Assembly: GCA_023228995.1 (NCBI GenBank) | Contig: JALOAD010000035.1 | Location: 1 to 20,757, forward strand | Reading direction: 5' to 3' | Source of the DNA: JALOAD01 sp023228995 [NCBI: Candidatus Muiribacterium halophilum] | GTDB taxonomy: Bacteria; Muiribacteriota; Muiribacteriia; Muiribacteriales | Length of the DNA: 20,757 nucleotides | Shown: one piece after another, positions 13,992 to 20,757 of the stretch | Position numbering within the stretch: position 1 is the stretch's first letter | Layout: every line of letters starts with the position of its first letter | Notes under the pieces: model-generated | The model's database searches: none | Told to the model about the DNA's origin: nothing | The model's input: the letters and a program-made list of their open reading frames with translations, nothing else | Translations under genes and position numbers: made by a program

Positions 13992-14968
13992 ATATTAAAA
14001 CCTAAAATATCTCTAACTCCAATCATAGTTTCCTCTGCTATATTGCTACATTTAACAGCTCCATTCTTTAATATATCAATAATATAATCATTGTCTTTAT
14101 CAAGTTCTTGTTTTTTTAGTCTTATAGGTTCAATAATTTTATTAATATTAGCACAAAGTATTTTTTTACAGTCAACACAACCAATTTGGGCAGTTTTACA
14201 ACCATCTGAACACTTGTTTTGCTCTTCTTCAGAAGAAAATATTTTATGCCATGCAAACATATTACATATTTTGGGATTACCAGAATCTGTTCTTTTAATC
14301 CTAGCAGGATCTGTTTTAGCACCTCTTAATTTATTCATAATTGATTTTTCATCTTCATCAAGACCAATAAAGTTGTTTTTCGACTTGCTCATTTTCGAAT
14401 CACCATCAAGGCCCATAAGTCTTGCACCTTTTGAGAGAAGTTCTTTTGGTTCTGGAAGATAATCAGTATTAAATCTAAAATTAAACTTTCTAGCAATTTC
14501 CCTTGTAATCTCAATATGTTGTATTTGATCTTCGCCAACCGGTACAAATTCAGCTTTATAAACAAGAATATCAGCAGCTTGTAAAACTGGGTATGAGTAA
14601 AGACCAAGATTTATATTATGAGAATGCTGTTTTGCTTTATCTTTAAATTGAGTCATTCTATTCAACTCACCTAAAGGTGTAACTGTTGAAAGAATCCACA
14701 TTAATTCAGTATGTTGTTTTACTTGAGATTGTATAAATAATTTTGCTTTATCAGGCTCTATTCCACAAGCTATATAAGTTTTTGCTAAATCTAATATTTT
14801 TTCTCTCATACTTTTTTGATTGTATTCTATTGTAATAGCATGTAAATCCACAATTGAAAAAATACAATCATATTTATTTTGAAGTTCAACCCAATTTTTT
14901 ATAGCACCTATATAATTACCAAGATGTAAAGTTCCAGTTGGTTGCGCACCTGAAAAAAGTCTTTTCAT
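13988..14968 (-). CDS. trpS: Tryptophanyl-tRNA synthetase, [4Fe-4S] type
   Basis: Charges tRNA-Trp with tryptophan. It is a class I enzyme of 326 aa with a HIGH-like TLHLGNY (13-19) and a KMSKS motif at 192-196. Cys235, Cys257, Cys264 and Cys267 form C-x21-C-x6-C-x2-C, very close to the C-x22-C-x6-C-x2-C that binds a [4Fe-4S] cluster in the Thermotoga maritima enzyme near the anticodon-binding region. Two more cysteines (253, 272) lie in the same insert. AAGGAG precedes the ATG. It is the first gene of the trpS-murC-HAMP transcript, with a predicted promoter at 15046-15074. I see no trp-codon leader peptide or T-box in the leader of about 70 nt. Confidence 0.96.
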   Translation of the reverse strand: MKRLFSGAQPTGTLHLGNYIGAIKNWVELQNKYDCIFSIVDLHAITIEYNQKSMREKILDLAKTYIACGIEPDKAKLFIQSQVKQHTELMWILSTVTPLGELNRMTQFKDKAKQHSHNINLGLYSYPVLQAADILVYKAEFVPVGEDQIQHIEITREIARKFNFRFNTDYLPEPKELLSKGARLMGLDGDSKMSKSKNNFIGLDEDEKSIMNKLRGAKTDPARIKRTDSGNPKICNMFAWHKIFSSEEEQNKCSDGCKTAQIGCVDCKKILCANINKIIEPIRLKKQELDKDNDYIIDILKNGAVKCSNIAEETMIGVRDILGFNI

Positions 14969-15045
14969 AATATTCTCCTTGTTATCATGACAAATTCAAT
15001 AAATAAATACATTGACAAATATAATTATAAAAATTTCATTATTAA

Positions 15046-15074
15046 ATATTACAATTACAATAACTCATAGTCAA
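15046..15074 (-). promoter_or_regulatory. Predicted promoter of the trpS-murC operon
   Basis: On the minus strand TTGACT (15074-15069), 17 bp, TAATAT (15051-15046). The -35 box is embedded in a 13-bp sequence that recurs in inverted orientation over the cobO -35 box. Confidence 0.55.
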
Positions 15075-15182
15075 ATTGATTTTGTTTGAAAATCTATAGA
15101 AAAAGAATTATGCTCTTTTGCCACTTCACCCATTCACTCTTTCACTAGTGTTTGTTCTTTTCTCAACCTTCAATTTGACTAT
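15067..15182. repeat. 13-bp inverted repeat shared by divergent promoters
   Basis: ATAGTCAAATTGA (15067-15079) and its exact complement TCAATTTGACTAT (15170-15182) are 90 bp apart. Each arm contains the TTGACT -35 box of the promoter pointing outward, towards trpS and cobO. In between, TTCAC occurs three times at an 8-bp interval (15125, 15133, 15141), ending in the palindrome CACTAGTG. No gene is visible in the 263-bp gap. Confidence 0.7.
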
Positions 15183-15203
15183 TATATTTTAGATTTGTAT
15201 TAT
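15175..15203 (+). promoter_or_regulatory. Predicted promoter of cobO-nagA
   Basis: TTGACT (15175-15180), 17 bp, TATTAT (15198-15203). The leader would be about 20 nt and contains the AGGAG ribosome site, leaving no room for a cobalamin riboswitch. Confidence 0.65.
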
Positions 15204-15231
15204 TTTTGTAAATAACAATTTAGGAGATATT

Positions 15232-15744
15232 ATGAAAGGATATGTTCAAGTTTATACAGGAGATGGAAAAGGTAAAACAACAGCTTCAATCGGACTCGCA
15301 ATAAGAGCAGTAGGAGCTGGTTTAAAAGTTTTTATAGGTCAATTTGTCAAAGGAATGAAATATAGCGAACTTGAATCACTTTCAAATATATCAGGAATAA
15401 CAATAAAACAATATGGGCTTGACTGCTTTATATATAATGAACCAACAAAAAAAGATATATTAAAAGCTAGAGAAGGTTTTGAAGAAATAAAAGAAATCCT
15501 TATATCAAGTGATTATGATGTTATTATACTTGATGAAGCTAATATAGCAATATATTACAAATTATTTACAGTTGAAGAACTAATAGAAGTTTTAAAATCA
15601 AGAAAACCTAATATTGAAGTAATAATAACAGGAAGAAAAGCTACTTCACAAATAATCGATTTCGCAGATCTTGTAACTGAAATGAAAGAAATTAAACATT
15701 ATTATACAAATGGAGTACAAGCAAGAAAAGGAATTGAAAGTTGA
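15232..15744 (+). CDS. cobO: Cob(I)alamin (corrinoid) adenosyltransferase
   Basis: CobO/CobA/BtuR family enzyme, which transfers the 5'-deoxyadenosyl group from ATP to cob(I)alamin or related corrinoids to make adenosylcobalamin. 170 aa, typical for the family. The N-terminal P-loop GDGKGKTT (10-17) is the modified Walker A of this group; QFVKGMKYSELE and VIILDEAN follow. AGGAG lies 6 nt before the ATG. No other cobalamin synthesis gene is adjacent, so the cell may salvage corrinoids. The TGA stop overlaps the TTG start of nagA by two bases. Confidence 0.94.
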   Translation: MKGYVQVYTGDGKGKTTASIGLAIRAVGAGLKVFIGQFVKGMKYSELESLSNISGITIKQYGLDCFIYNEPTKKDILKAREGFEEIKEILISSDYDVIILDEANIAIYYKLFTVEELIEVLKSRKPNIEVIITGRKATSQIIDFADLVTEMKEIKHYYTNGVQARKGIES

Positions 15745-16910
15745 ATAATAAAATAATTAGACTTTATAATTTCAAAAACATTGGAAATAATATTTCAAGA
15801 AATAATATTTCAAGAAATAATATTTCAAGAAATAACATTTCAAGAAATAACATTTCACAAAATAATATTTACATAAAAGATAATTTAATATGTGAAATCT
15901 CAAAAAAAATAATAAAATGTTCATTTGATATTGATTGTAAAGGTAAAATATTAATGCCAGGTTTTTTTGACATTCAAATAAATGGTGCAAATAATATATT
16001 ATTTAATAATTTAAAAAAATCAGATGAACTTGATTTTATATGTTTACAATTACTTAAAGAAGGAATAACATCATTTTTTGCAACATTAATATCCCCTTCT
16101 CTAAATGAAATGAAAAATTTCTTTGAAATTTACAGAAAATCAAAAAAAATCAAAAATTTAAAAGGAATACACATAGAAGGACCATTTATAGAAAAAAGTA
16201 AAAAAGGGATTCATCCAGAAAATAAAATAAGAATTCCAGATAATGAAGATATAAACTTAATACAAAAAAATTCAGATATAATAAAATTAATAACATTATC
16301 ATCAGAAATAGTAGATTCAAAAACAATAAATTTTTTAAATAAATCCAATATAACTGTTTTTGCTGGTCATAGTGATATTTCGTATGAAAATGCAATAAAA
16401 AGCTTTAAAAACAACATAAAAGGAATTACACATATTTTCAATTCAATGTCTGGAATAACAGCAAGAAATCCAGGGTTAGCATTAGCTGCAATCGATTACA
16501 ATGTATACACTTCAATAATAGCTGATTTTAATCATGTTCACGAATCATTATTAATTAGATTATTCAAAGAAAATATAGATAAAAGAATACTTATTTCAGA
16601 CAATATTGGTATAAATAAAAACAATTATGAAATGAATATTTTTGATCAAAAAATCTTCAAAAAAAATAATATAATGAAAAATTCAAATGATATAATCGCT
16701 GGAAGCTGTCTTTCTATAAAAGATATATTTTTAAATCTTTATACAAAAAAAATTCTTACTTTATACGAACTTGAAAAAGTAACTTCAAAAAATGCAGCCA
16801 AATTATTCAAAGTAAATACAGCTGAAATTGCCGAGGGAAAATTAGCAGAATTAATATTATTTGATTATCAAAACAAAAAAAATCAACAAATTGAAACTAT
16901 ATTAATTTAA
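15741..16910 (+). CDS. nagA: N-acetylglucosamine-6-phosphate deacetylase
   Basis: Removes acetate from GlcNAc-6-phosphate in amino-sugar use and peptidoglycan recycling, in the cytoplasm. 389 aa, amidohydrolase fold. Metal and catalytic residues fit well: Glu146 in HIEGPF, His210 in AGHSD, His231 in THIFNSM, His265 in NHVHE, Asp287 in ISDN; the Glu-to-His and His-to-His spacings of 64 and 21 equal those I recall for the E. coli enzyme. MPGFFDIQINGAN matches the family start of the barrel. The N-terminal beta region carries five in-frame NNISR-type repeats, absent from ordinary NagA. The TTG start overlaps the cobO stop, with AAGGA 8 nt upstream. No nagB or nagE lies nearby. Confidence 0.9.
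   Translation: MNNKIIRLYNFKNIGNNISRNNISRNNISRNNISRNNISQNNIYIKDNLICEISKKIIKCSFDIDCKGKILMPGFFDIQINGANNILFNNLKKSDELDFICLQLLKEGITSFFATLISPSLNEMKNFFEIYRKSKKIKNLKGIHIEGPFIEKSKKGIHPENKIRIPDNEDINLIQKNSDIIKLITLSSEIVDSKTINFLNKSNITVFAGHSDISYENAIKSFKNNIKGITHIFNSMSGITARNPGLALAAIDYNVYTSIIADFNHVHESLLIRLFKENIDKRILISDNIGINKNNYEMNIFDQKIFKKNNIMKNSNDIIAGSCLSIKDIFLNLYTKKILTLYELEKVTSKNAAKLFKVNTAEIAEGKLAELILFDYQNKKNQQIETILI
15786..15869 (+). repeat. 15-bp in-frame tandem repeat in nagA
   Basis: Five 15-bp units (15786-15860) plus a partial sixth. The first three are identical (AATAATATTTCAAGA), the fourth has one change, the fifth several. They encode NNISR four times, then NNISQ and NNI. Near-identity at DNA level points to recent expansion by slippage. 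Confidence 0.95.
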
Positions 16911-17104
16911 CATTTTTTAAATAATTTAAACTCAATACATTCTATGTTAGCCATTCCTAATGTCCGACACCACCAATGACAATCAATATTATTAAAAAAC
17001 ACTTCATTATTCTAATTATTCAAGCGGGTTTTTAAAGGAAATTAATTATTTTATTTTACTATTAATAAAAGTAAGTTTTGTACAAAAAAATTCTACTCGG
17101 TAAC

Positions 17105-17131
17105 TTGATCGAACCTTGCGAAGCATATAAT
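17105..17131 (+). promoter_or_regulatory. Possible promoter of the esterase-fold gene
   Basis: A perfect TATAAT (17126-17131) is preceded at a short 15 bp by TTGATC (17105-17110). The 281-bp gap 16911-17191 holds no gene. It contains less AT-rich patches around 16945-16980 and 17095-17125, and a 7-bp inverted pair TCGGTAA/TTACCGA (17097-17103, 17175-17181). Confidence 0.3.
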
Positions 17132-17191
17132 CTAAAATAAGATTTTTATGTATTTATTCAGAGCAATCAATTATTTACCGATTTAGTAAAT

Positions 17192-17878
17192 ATGAATAAA
17201 TTTATTTTAATATTATTAATTACATTATTAACCATAATTTCAAATTCAAAAACAATAATCACAGATGGTGGTTCATTAACTATCAATATGTACACCAAAG
17301 AAATACATAATATATTTGAAACTTATAAATACATTATTTACATGCCACAAAACTATACAGGACAAGAAGAATTTTCATTAATTTACATGCTTTCAGGAAA
17401 TAAAATGTCACCAAAAATATTATTACAGGAAAGCTCATTACATCACTTTGCAGAGAAATATAAATTTATAATAATATTACCAATTATAACAGAATATAAT
17501 CAAAATATAAGAAAAAAAATAATATTAGAAAGTATGAAATATGTAAAAGAAAACTATTTAATAAAAAAACAAAATAACTATACAATATCAATGTTTGAAA
17601 ACTCCGAACTATTCAATGATCCAAAAATAAATAATTTATTTAATAAATTTGTTTTTGTCGCATCAAAGCAAAAAGAATTTGATTTTTCTGACAAAAAAAG
17701 CACAGCCATAATAACAGATAACAAAAATGAATTAATCAATGACGGTTCAATAAAAGTAAATTTATCAGGTAAATTATATTCATGGCCTGGAGGAAAAAAA
17801 TCAATACCAAAATACAACAGAAAAAATGAAGATAACAATTTCAACCTAACAAAATTCATAATAAATTTTTTCTTTTAA
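17192..17878 (+). CDS. Exported esterase-fold protein, probably inactive
   Basis: 228 aa with a Sec signal peptide (about 1-19). The body follows the putative-esterase (S-formylglutathione hydrolase/esterase D, PF00756-type) alpha/beta hydrolase layout: KYIIYMPQNY, SLIYMLSGN and FIIILP match the early strands. At the nucleophile elbow the family 'GhSmGG' is replaced by TISMFENSE, so the serine position is Glu136. Near the end SWPGGKK replaces the 'pGgHdw' histidine with Lys202. The chain is also shorter than usual. This suggests a pseudoenzyme or binding protein; strong decay of an enzyme gene is the alternative. No ribosome binding site is visible before the ATG. It converges with the Fic gene. 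Confidence 0.6.
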   Translation: MNKFILILLITLLTIISNSKTIITDGGSLTINMYTKEIHNIFETYKYIIYMPQNYTGQEEFSLIYMLSGNKMSPKILLQESSLHHFAEKYKFIIILPIITEYNQNIRKKIILESMKYVKENYLIKKQNNYTISMFENSELFNDPKINNLFNKFVFVASKQKEFDFSDKKSTAIITDNKNELINDGSIKVNLSGKLYSWPGGKKSIPKYNRKNEDNNFNLTKFIINFFF

Positions 17879-17989
17879 AAAATAATTTATTATTCTCATT
17901 GATTTACAAATATAAGCCTGCTTCAAAATATCTTGTTTTTTTATATTTCTATTAAATCTCTAAATTATGCATTTAATCAAAGGATTCAA

Positions 17990-19060
17990 TTATCGAAAAT
18001 GTTTTACAAGATCATATAATCTTTTGTTTTGATATATTCTTTCCTTTCCAATCTTATCAGAAACAAGAAATCCAGCTTTTTCAAGTGTAGAAAGATAATT
18101 AGAAGCAGTTTTTCTTGTCACATCCAGTCCTTTCTTAATATAATCAATTTTTGTATAAAATTCATAGAACAGTAAATTTATCAATTCTTTAGAATAAATC
18201 TTAGGAAGTGTATTTTTAATTTCTTCACACATATTTTCAATTTCGTTATTAAATTTTTTTACTAATGACAAAGTCGTATATGCAGTTTCTTCAATACCTT
18301 TTAAAATAAATATAATCCAATCTTCCCACTTATTTTCCACTCTAACTTCCTGAAGCAATCTATAATAATTAGCTTTATTTTTTATTATATAACTACTCAA
18401 ATAAAGAATAGGACTATCAAGCAGACCTTTAAGAACAATATACAAAACATTAATTATCCTTCCAGCTCTTCCATTCCCATCAAAAAAAGGATGAATACAT
18501 TCAAATTGATAATGTAATATTGCAAGATTTATAAGATAATTTAAACCATCATCATCCTCATTAATATATTTTTCAAGATTATCCAGAAGTTTTAATATCT
18601 CACTTTCACCAGCAGGAGGAGTATACACAATTTCACCAGTACTCTCATTCTTAAGAACTGTACCAGGAATCTTTCTTATGCCAGCATTATTTTCAACTAT
18701 AACACTCTGAATCTCAATAATATTATTTATAGTAATAAAACCGTGTTTTTTCACAAGTTGATATCCATACCATAAAGCTTTCCTGTAATTCACAACCTCT
18801 TTAGCAGAACCATCAATATTTATTGAACTACTCATAGCTTTATAAAGCTCATCATGAGTTGTAATAATATTCTCAATTGCTGAACTATCTTTAGCCTCAT
18901 TAATTGCAACTGCATTAATCAGAATATGTTTATTAGGTATAGTATCAGTATATCCCTTAAGTTCCGCAAGAGCTCTATTTGAATTAACTAATTGTTTCAA
19001 TACAGTTTTAGTCTCAAAATCAAATTTTGGCGGAAGAACAGGTAATTTATAATCAGACAA
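17990..19060 (-). CDS. Fic-domain protein with N-terminal inhibitory motif and C-terminal winged helix
   Basis: 356 aa. Fic proteins usually transfer AMP from ATP to a hydroxyl of a target protein. The catalytic motif HPFFDGNGRAGR lies at 190-201 (His190). The inhibitory motif SSAIEN (59-64, Glu63) is in the N-terminal part, as in class II Fic enzymes that restrain themselves. Residues about 285-356 look like a winged helix-turn-helix (KKGLDVTRKTASNYLSTLEKAG). The start is a TTG at 19060, 7 nt after GGAGGT (19073-19068); a TTG five codons upstream overlaps that site and would lie on the transcription start. A palindrome covers the promoter, suggesting autorepression through the winged helix. 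No antitoxin-like partner is adjacent. Confidence 0.9.
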   Translation of the reverse strand: MSDYKLPVLPPKFDFETKTVLKQLVNSNRALAELKGYTDTIPNKHILINAVAINEAKDSSAIENIITTHDELYKAMSSSINIDGSAKEVVNYRKALWYGYQLVKKHGFITINNIIEIQSVIVENNAGIRKIPGTVLKNESTGEIVYTPPAGESEILKLLDNLEKYINEDDDGLNYLINLAILHYQFECIHPFFDGNGRAGRIINVLYIVLKGLLDSPILYLSSYIIKNKANYYRLLQEVRVENKWEDWIIFILKGIEETAYTTLSLVKKFNNEIENMCEEIKNTLPKIYSKELINLLFYEFYTKIDYIKKGLDVTRKTASNYLSTLEKAGFLVSDKIGKERIYQNKRLYDLVKHFR

Positions 19061-19082
19061 AATAAACACCTCCAATACTAAA

Positions 19083-19111
19083 ATTAGATATACAAAAATT
19101 ACCTATGTCAA
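19083..19111 (-). promoter_or_regulatory. Predicted promoter of the fic gene
   Basis: On the minus strand a perfect TTGACA (19111-19106), 17 bp, TCTAAT (19088-19083). The expected start of transcription is near 19076, just before the ribosome binding site. Confidence 0.65.
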
Positions 19112-19125
19112 CAAAACATAGGTAA
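19099..19125. promoter_or_regulatory. Palindromic operator over the fic promoter
   Basis: TTACCTATGT (19099-19108) and ACATAGGTAA (19116-19125) are perfect 10-bp arms with a 7-bp spacer. The site overlaps the TTGACA -35 box, the usual position for a repressor. The centre-to-centre distance of 17 bp suits a dimeric helix-turn-helix protein, possibly the Fic protein itself. Confidence 0.7.
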
Positions 19126-19206
19126 AATTCTTCGTTTTTTACTCATGTTATTTATTTATAAGTAAATAATTTTAATTTTTACTCAAGAAAATTCATTAAC
19201 ATTTTT

Positions 19207-19234
19207 TTGAAAAAAAGTATTATTTGATTATAAT
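19207..19234 (+). promoter_or_regulatory. Predicted promoter of the ECF S-component gene
   Basis: TTGAAA (19207-19212), 16 bp, perfect TATAAT (19229-19234). The leader of about 38 nt is too short for a vitamin riboswitch. Confidence 0.55.
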
Positions 19235-19278
19235 ATGTTTCTATAATTTTTATTCTTTAATAAGAGGTTTCAAGCATT

Positions 19279-19809
19279 ATGAACAACACAAAAAAATTAA
19301 TTCTCTCATCACTTTTACTGGCATTATCAATGTTATTACCATTTCTCACAGGACAAATACCACAAATTGGTAATATGCTCACTCCAATGCATATTCCAGT
19401 ATTGTTATGCGGTTTTTTATGTGGATGGCCTTATGGTCTTATAATTGGGTTTATTGCTCCATTACTAAGATTCTTTTTATTTGGCATGCCACCTCTCATT
19501 CCAATTGGAATACTCATGACATTTGAACTGGCAACTTACGGATTTGTTTCAGGATATATATTTAATAAAGTGAAACCCACACTTTCAAAAATATATATAA
19601 CACTAATTATATCAATGATTTGCGGAAGAATTATATGGGGAATAACAAGTTATATTCTTGCAAATATACTTAATATGGATTTTTCATTACAAATTTATAT
19701 AAATTTAGCATTTATAACAGCAATACCAGGAATAATATTTCAACTAATAACAATACCTGCAATAGTTTTTAAATTGGGGTCAAACCACTCAAAAACAGTC
19801 TTGCGGTAA
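19279..19809 (+). CDS. ECF-type transporter substrate-binding (S) component
   Basis: 176-aa integral membrane protein with about five or six hydrophobic helices. The sequence LTPMHIPVLLCGF followed by GWPYGLIIGFIAPLLRF is typical of S components of energy-coupling factor importers (PF12822-like). These capture a vitamin or similar micronutrient and share an energising EcfA/EcfT module. No ecfA or ecfT gene is adjacent, fitting the group II arrangement in which one module serves many scattered S components. The substrate cannot be read from the sequence. AGAGG lies 11 nt before the ATG, a little far. Confidence 0.85.
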   Translation: MNNTKKLILSSLLLALSMLLPFLTGQIPQIGNMLTPMHIPVLLCGFLCGWPYGLIIGFIAPLLRFFLFGMPPLIPIGILMTFELATYGFVSGYIFNKVKPTLSKIYITLIISMICGRIIWGITSYILANILNMDFSLQIYINLAFITAIPGIIFQLITIPAIVFKLGSNHSKTVLR

Positions 19810-19839
19810 TAATTGTTTTTTTATGAGGTGAAATCTCTT

Positions 19840-19869
19840 TTGTCGATTATATTAATGATACATTATAAA
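19840..19869 (+). promoter_or_regulatory. Possible promoter of the polysaccharide export gene
   Basis: TTGTCG (19840-19845), 18 bp, TATAAA (19864-19869). Weak -35 and long spacer; the gene could also be read through from the ECF gene 77 bp upstream. Confidence 0.35.
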
Positions 19870-19886
19870 AATAAAAAGGGTGAAAA

Positions 19887-20757
19887 ATGTTAAAAAAAAT
19901 CATTTTAGTTTTAATTCTTGTTTCAATTGTTATATCTCATTCTTTTGAGTATGGTGATTCTATTGATATTGTTGTTTATAATAAATTTGGTTTAGAGGAA
20001 TTTGCTGATAAATTTGTTGTTAATAAATATGGTAATATTGTTCTTCCTTTTATTGGTGAAATTGATGTTAAAAACAATGATGAAAATAGTCTTAAAGATG
20101 TAATTTATTCAAAGCTTCATCCTGATGTTTTTATTAATCCTGTTATTTCTTTGAATTCAAATAAAAATTTTTTTAATATTTCTGGAATGGTTAATAAAGA
20201 AGGGCGATTTAATTTTTCTTCTCAAACATTGTTAAGTGATGCTATCTTAATGGCTGATAATCTTAAAGAAGGTGCTAATACTTATAATGTTAAAATTATC
20301 CGAGATAGTGCTGAAATTAAAGTTGATTATTTTTCTTTTCAAAAAGGTATTTCCTCTTATAACCCTGTTATTAATGATAAAGATAGAATTATTATTGAAG
20401 AGCTTGATTTTGTATATGTATTAGGTGAAGTTGAAAAACCTTTCAAATCTTATTATTCTAAAGATAATGATGTTATAGATCTTGTTTTATCTGCTTCTTT
20501 TACTCAAAGATCTGCTTTAAGATATAGCAGAATTCTTAGAAAAGATAATGAAAGTAATTCTTATGCTCAAATTCCTATGAATCTTGAAAATGTTTTTAAA
20601 AGAGCTAAAATTAATAATATTCCTGTAATACAACCTGGTGATGTAATTTTTATTCCTAAGAATAATGGTTCTAAATTTGATGTATTTGATCTTACTATTA
20701 ATAAAATATCTGATATATTTAGTGGTCTTAATAATATTAAGATTCTAAGAAGGAATT
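19887..20757 (+). CDS. Wza-type polysaccharide export protein, truncated by the window end
   Basis: The frame stays open from the ATG at 19887 to the last base (290 codons), so the gene is partial at its 3' end. AAGGG precedes the ATG. Residues 1-19 are a signal peptide; no lipobox cysteine is visible, unlike classical Wza. The N-terminal part matches the Poly_export domain: YGDSIDIVVYN, then VNKYGNIVLPFIGEIDV. Two SLBB-like beta-grasp segments follow (FNISGMVNKEGRFNF and VYVLGEVEKPF), and QPGDVIFIP near the end. Members line the outer-membrane channel for capsule or exopolysaccharide. Codons end mostly in T (ATT, GTT, GAT, CCT, TCT), unlike the A-ending preference of nagA and the esterase-fold gene. 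It probably opens a polysaccharide locus beyond the window. Confidence 0.88.
   Translation, partial: MLKKIILVLILVSIVISHSFEYGDSIDIVVYNKFGLEEFADKFVVNKYGNIVLPFIGEIDVKNNDENSLKDVIYSKLHPDVFINPVISLNSNKNFFNISGMVNKEGRFNFSSQTLLSDAILMADNLKEGANTYNVKIIRDSAEIKVDYFSFQKGISSYNPVINDKDRIIIEELDFVYVLGEVEKPFKSYYSKDNDVIDLVLSASFTQRSALRYSRILRKDNESNSYAQIPMNLENVFKRAKINNIPVIQPGDVIFIPKNNGSKFDVFDLTINKISDIFSGLNNIKILRRN

Noticed and set aside
14091-14462. Plus-strand open frame opposite trpS
   Set aside because: Shadow of the conserved trpS frame, with no supporting start signal.
15080-15231. Cobalamin riboswitch in front of cobO
   Set aside because: The predicted promoter leaves only about a 20-nt leader, and I found no B12-box-like conserved element upstream.
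16961-16996. Possible 11-codon peptide starting MSDTTND
   Set aside because: No ribosome site, very short, and no context; not distinguishable from chance.
17095-17125. tRNA-like T-arm (GGTTCGATC on the minus strand)
   Set aside because: The flanking bases do not form the 5-bp T stem and no acceptor or anticodon arm can be built around it.

Overview
The window is a very AT-rich stretch of bacterial chromosome, densely packed with genes on both strands. It carries core bacterial genes (typA, trpS, murC, arcA, nagA, a corrinoid adenosyltransferase), two exported proteins with signal peptides, and the start of a Wza-type polysaccharide export gene. The Wza-type gene suggests a cell with an outer membrane. 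Most starts have good Shine-Dalgarno sites (GGAGG-like), and TTG starts are used repeatedly. No rRNA, tRNA, CRISPR array, intact insertion sequence or phage gene is visible. I cannot name the species. A [4Fe-4S]-type TrpRS and the low GC point to a little-studied anaerobic or fermentative lineage, which is inference only.

Layout. 1-168: no gene, but a striking nested set of inverted repeats at 76-159. 169-4394 (minus strand): typA, an exported protein of unknown function, and a solitary arginine deiminase gene. 4506-6634 (plus): a histidine phosphatase, a NYN-domain protein with an Asn/Lys-rich tail, and a small VOC/glyoxalase-fold protein. The first two appear to have promoters whose predicted transcription start falls on the start codon. 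6635-6990: a pyrimidine-rich tract and a frameshifted coding remnant. 6991-10150 (minus): a secreted S41-like protein, a ferredoxin with an unusual cysteine-rich acidic insert, and a protein that looks like a RAYT/IS200-type transposase that has lost its HUH histidines.

10390-14968 (minus): a tightly coupled trpS-murC-signalling gene set. The last gene encodes a membrane HAMP protein with a degenerate GGDEF domain, 20 exact-length heptad repeats rich in Glu, Pro and Val, and three C-terminal motifs resembling the FliM/FliN 'SQxEIDALL' peptide. 15232-16910 (plus): a corrinoid adenosyltransferase gene overlapping nagA. The nagA N-terminus carries an in-frame 15-bp tandem repeat. The trpS and cobO promoters diverge and share a 13-bp inverted repeat around their -35 boxes. 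17192-17878 (plus): an exported esterase-fold protein that seems to have lost its catalytic residues. 17990-19060 (minus): a Fic protein with a C-terminal winged helix and a perfect 10-bp-arm palindrome over its own promoter. 19279-20757 (plus): an ECF transporter S component, then a truncated Wza-like gene with different codon preferences from its neighbours.

The strongest leads for something undescribed are the GGDEF-derived repeat protein with three EIDALL-like motifs in the murC operon, the histidine-free RAYT relative, the Cys-rich ferredoxin, and two separate four-unit 11-bp repeat arrays upstream of the genes for exported proteins.
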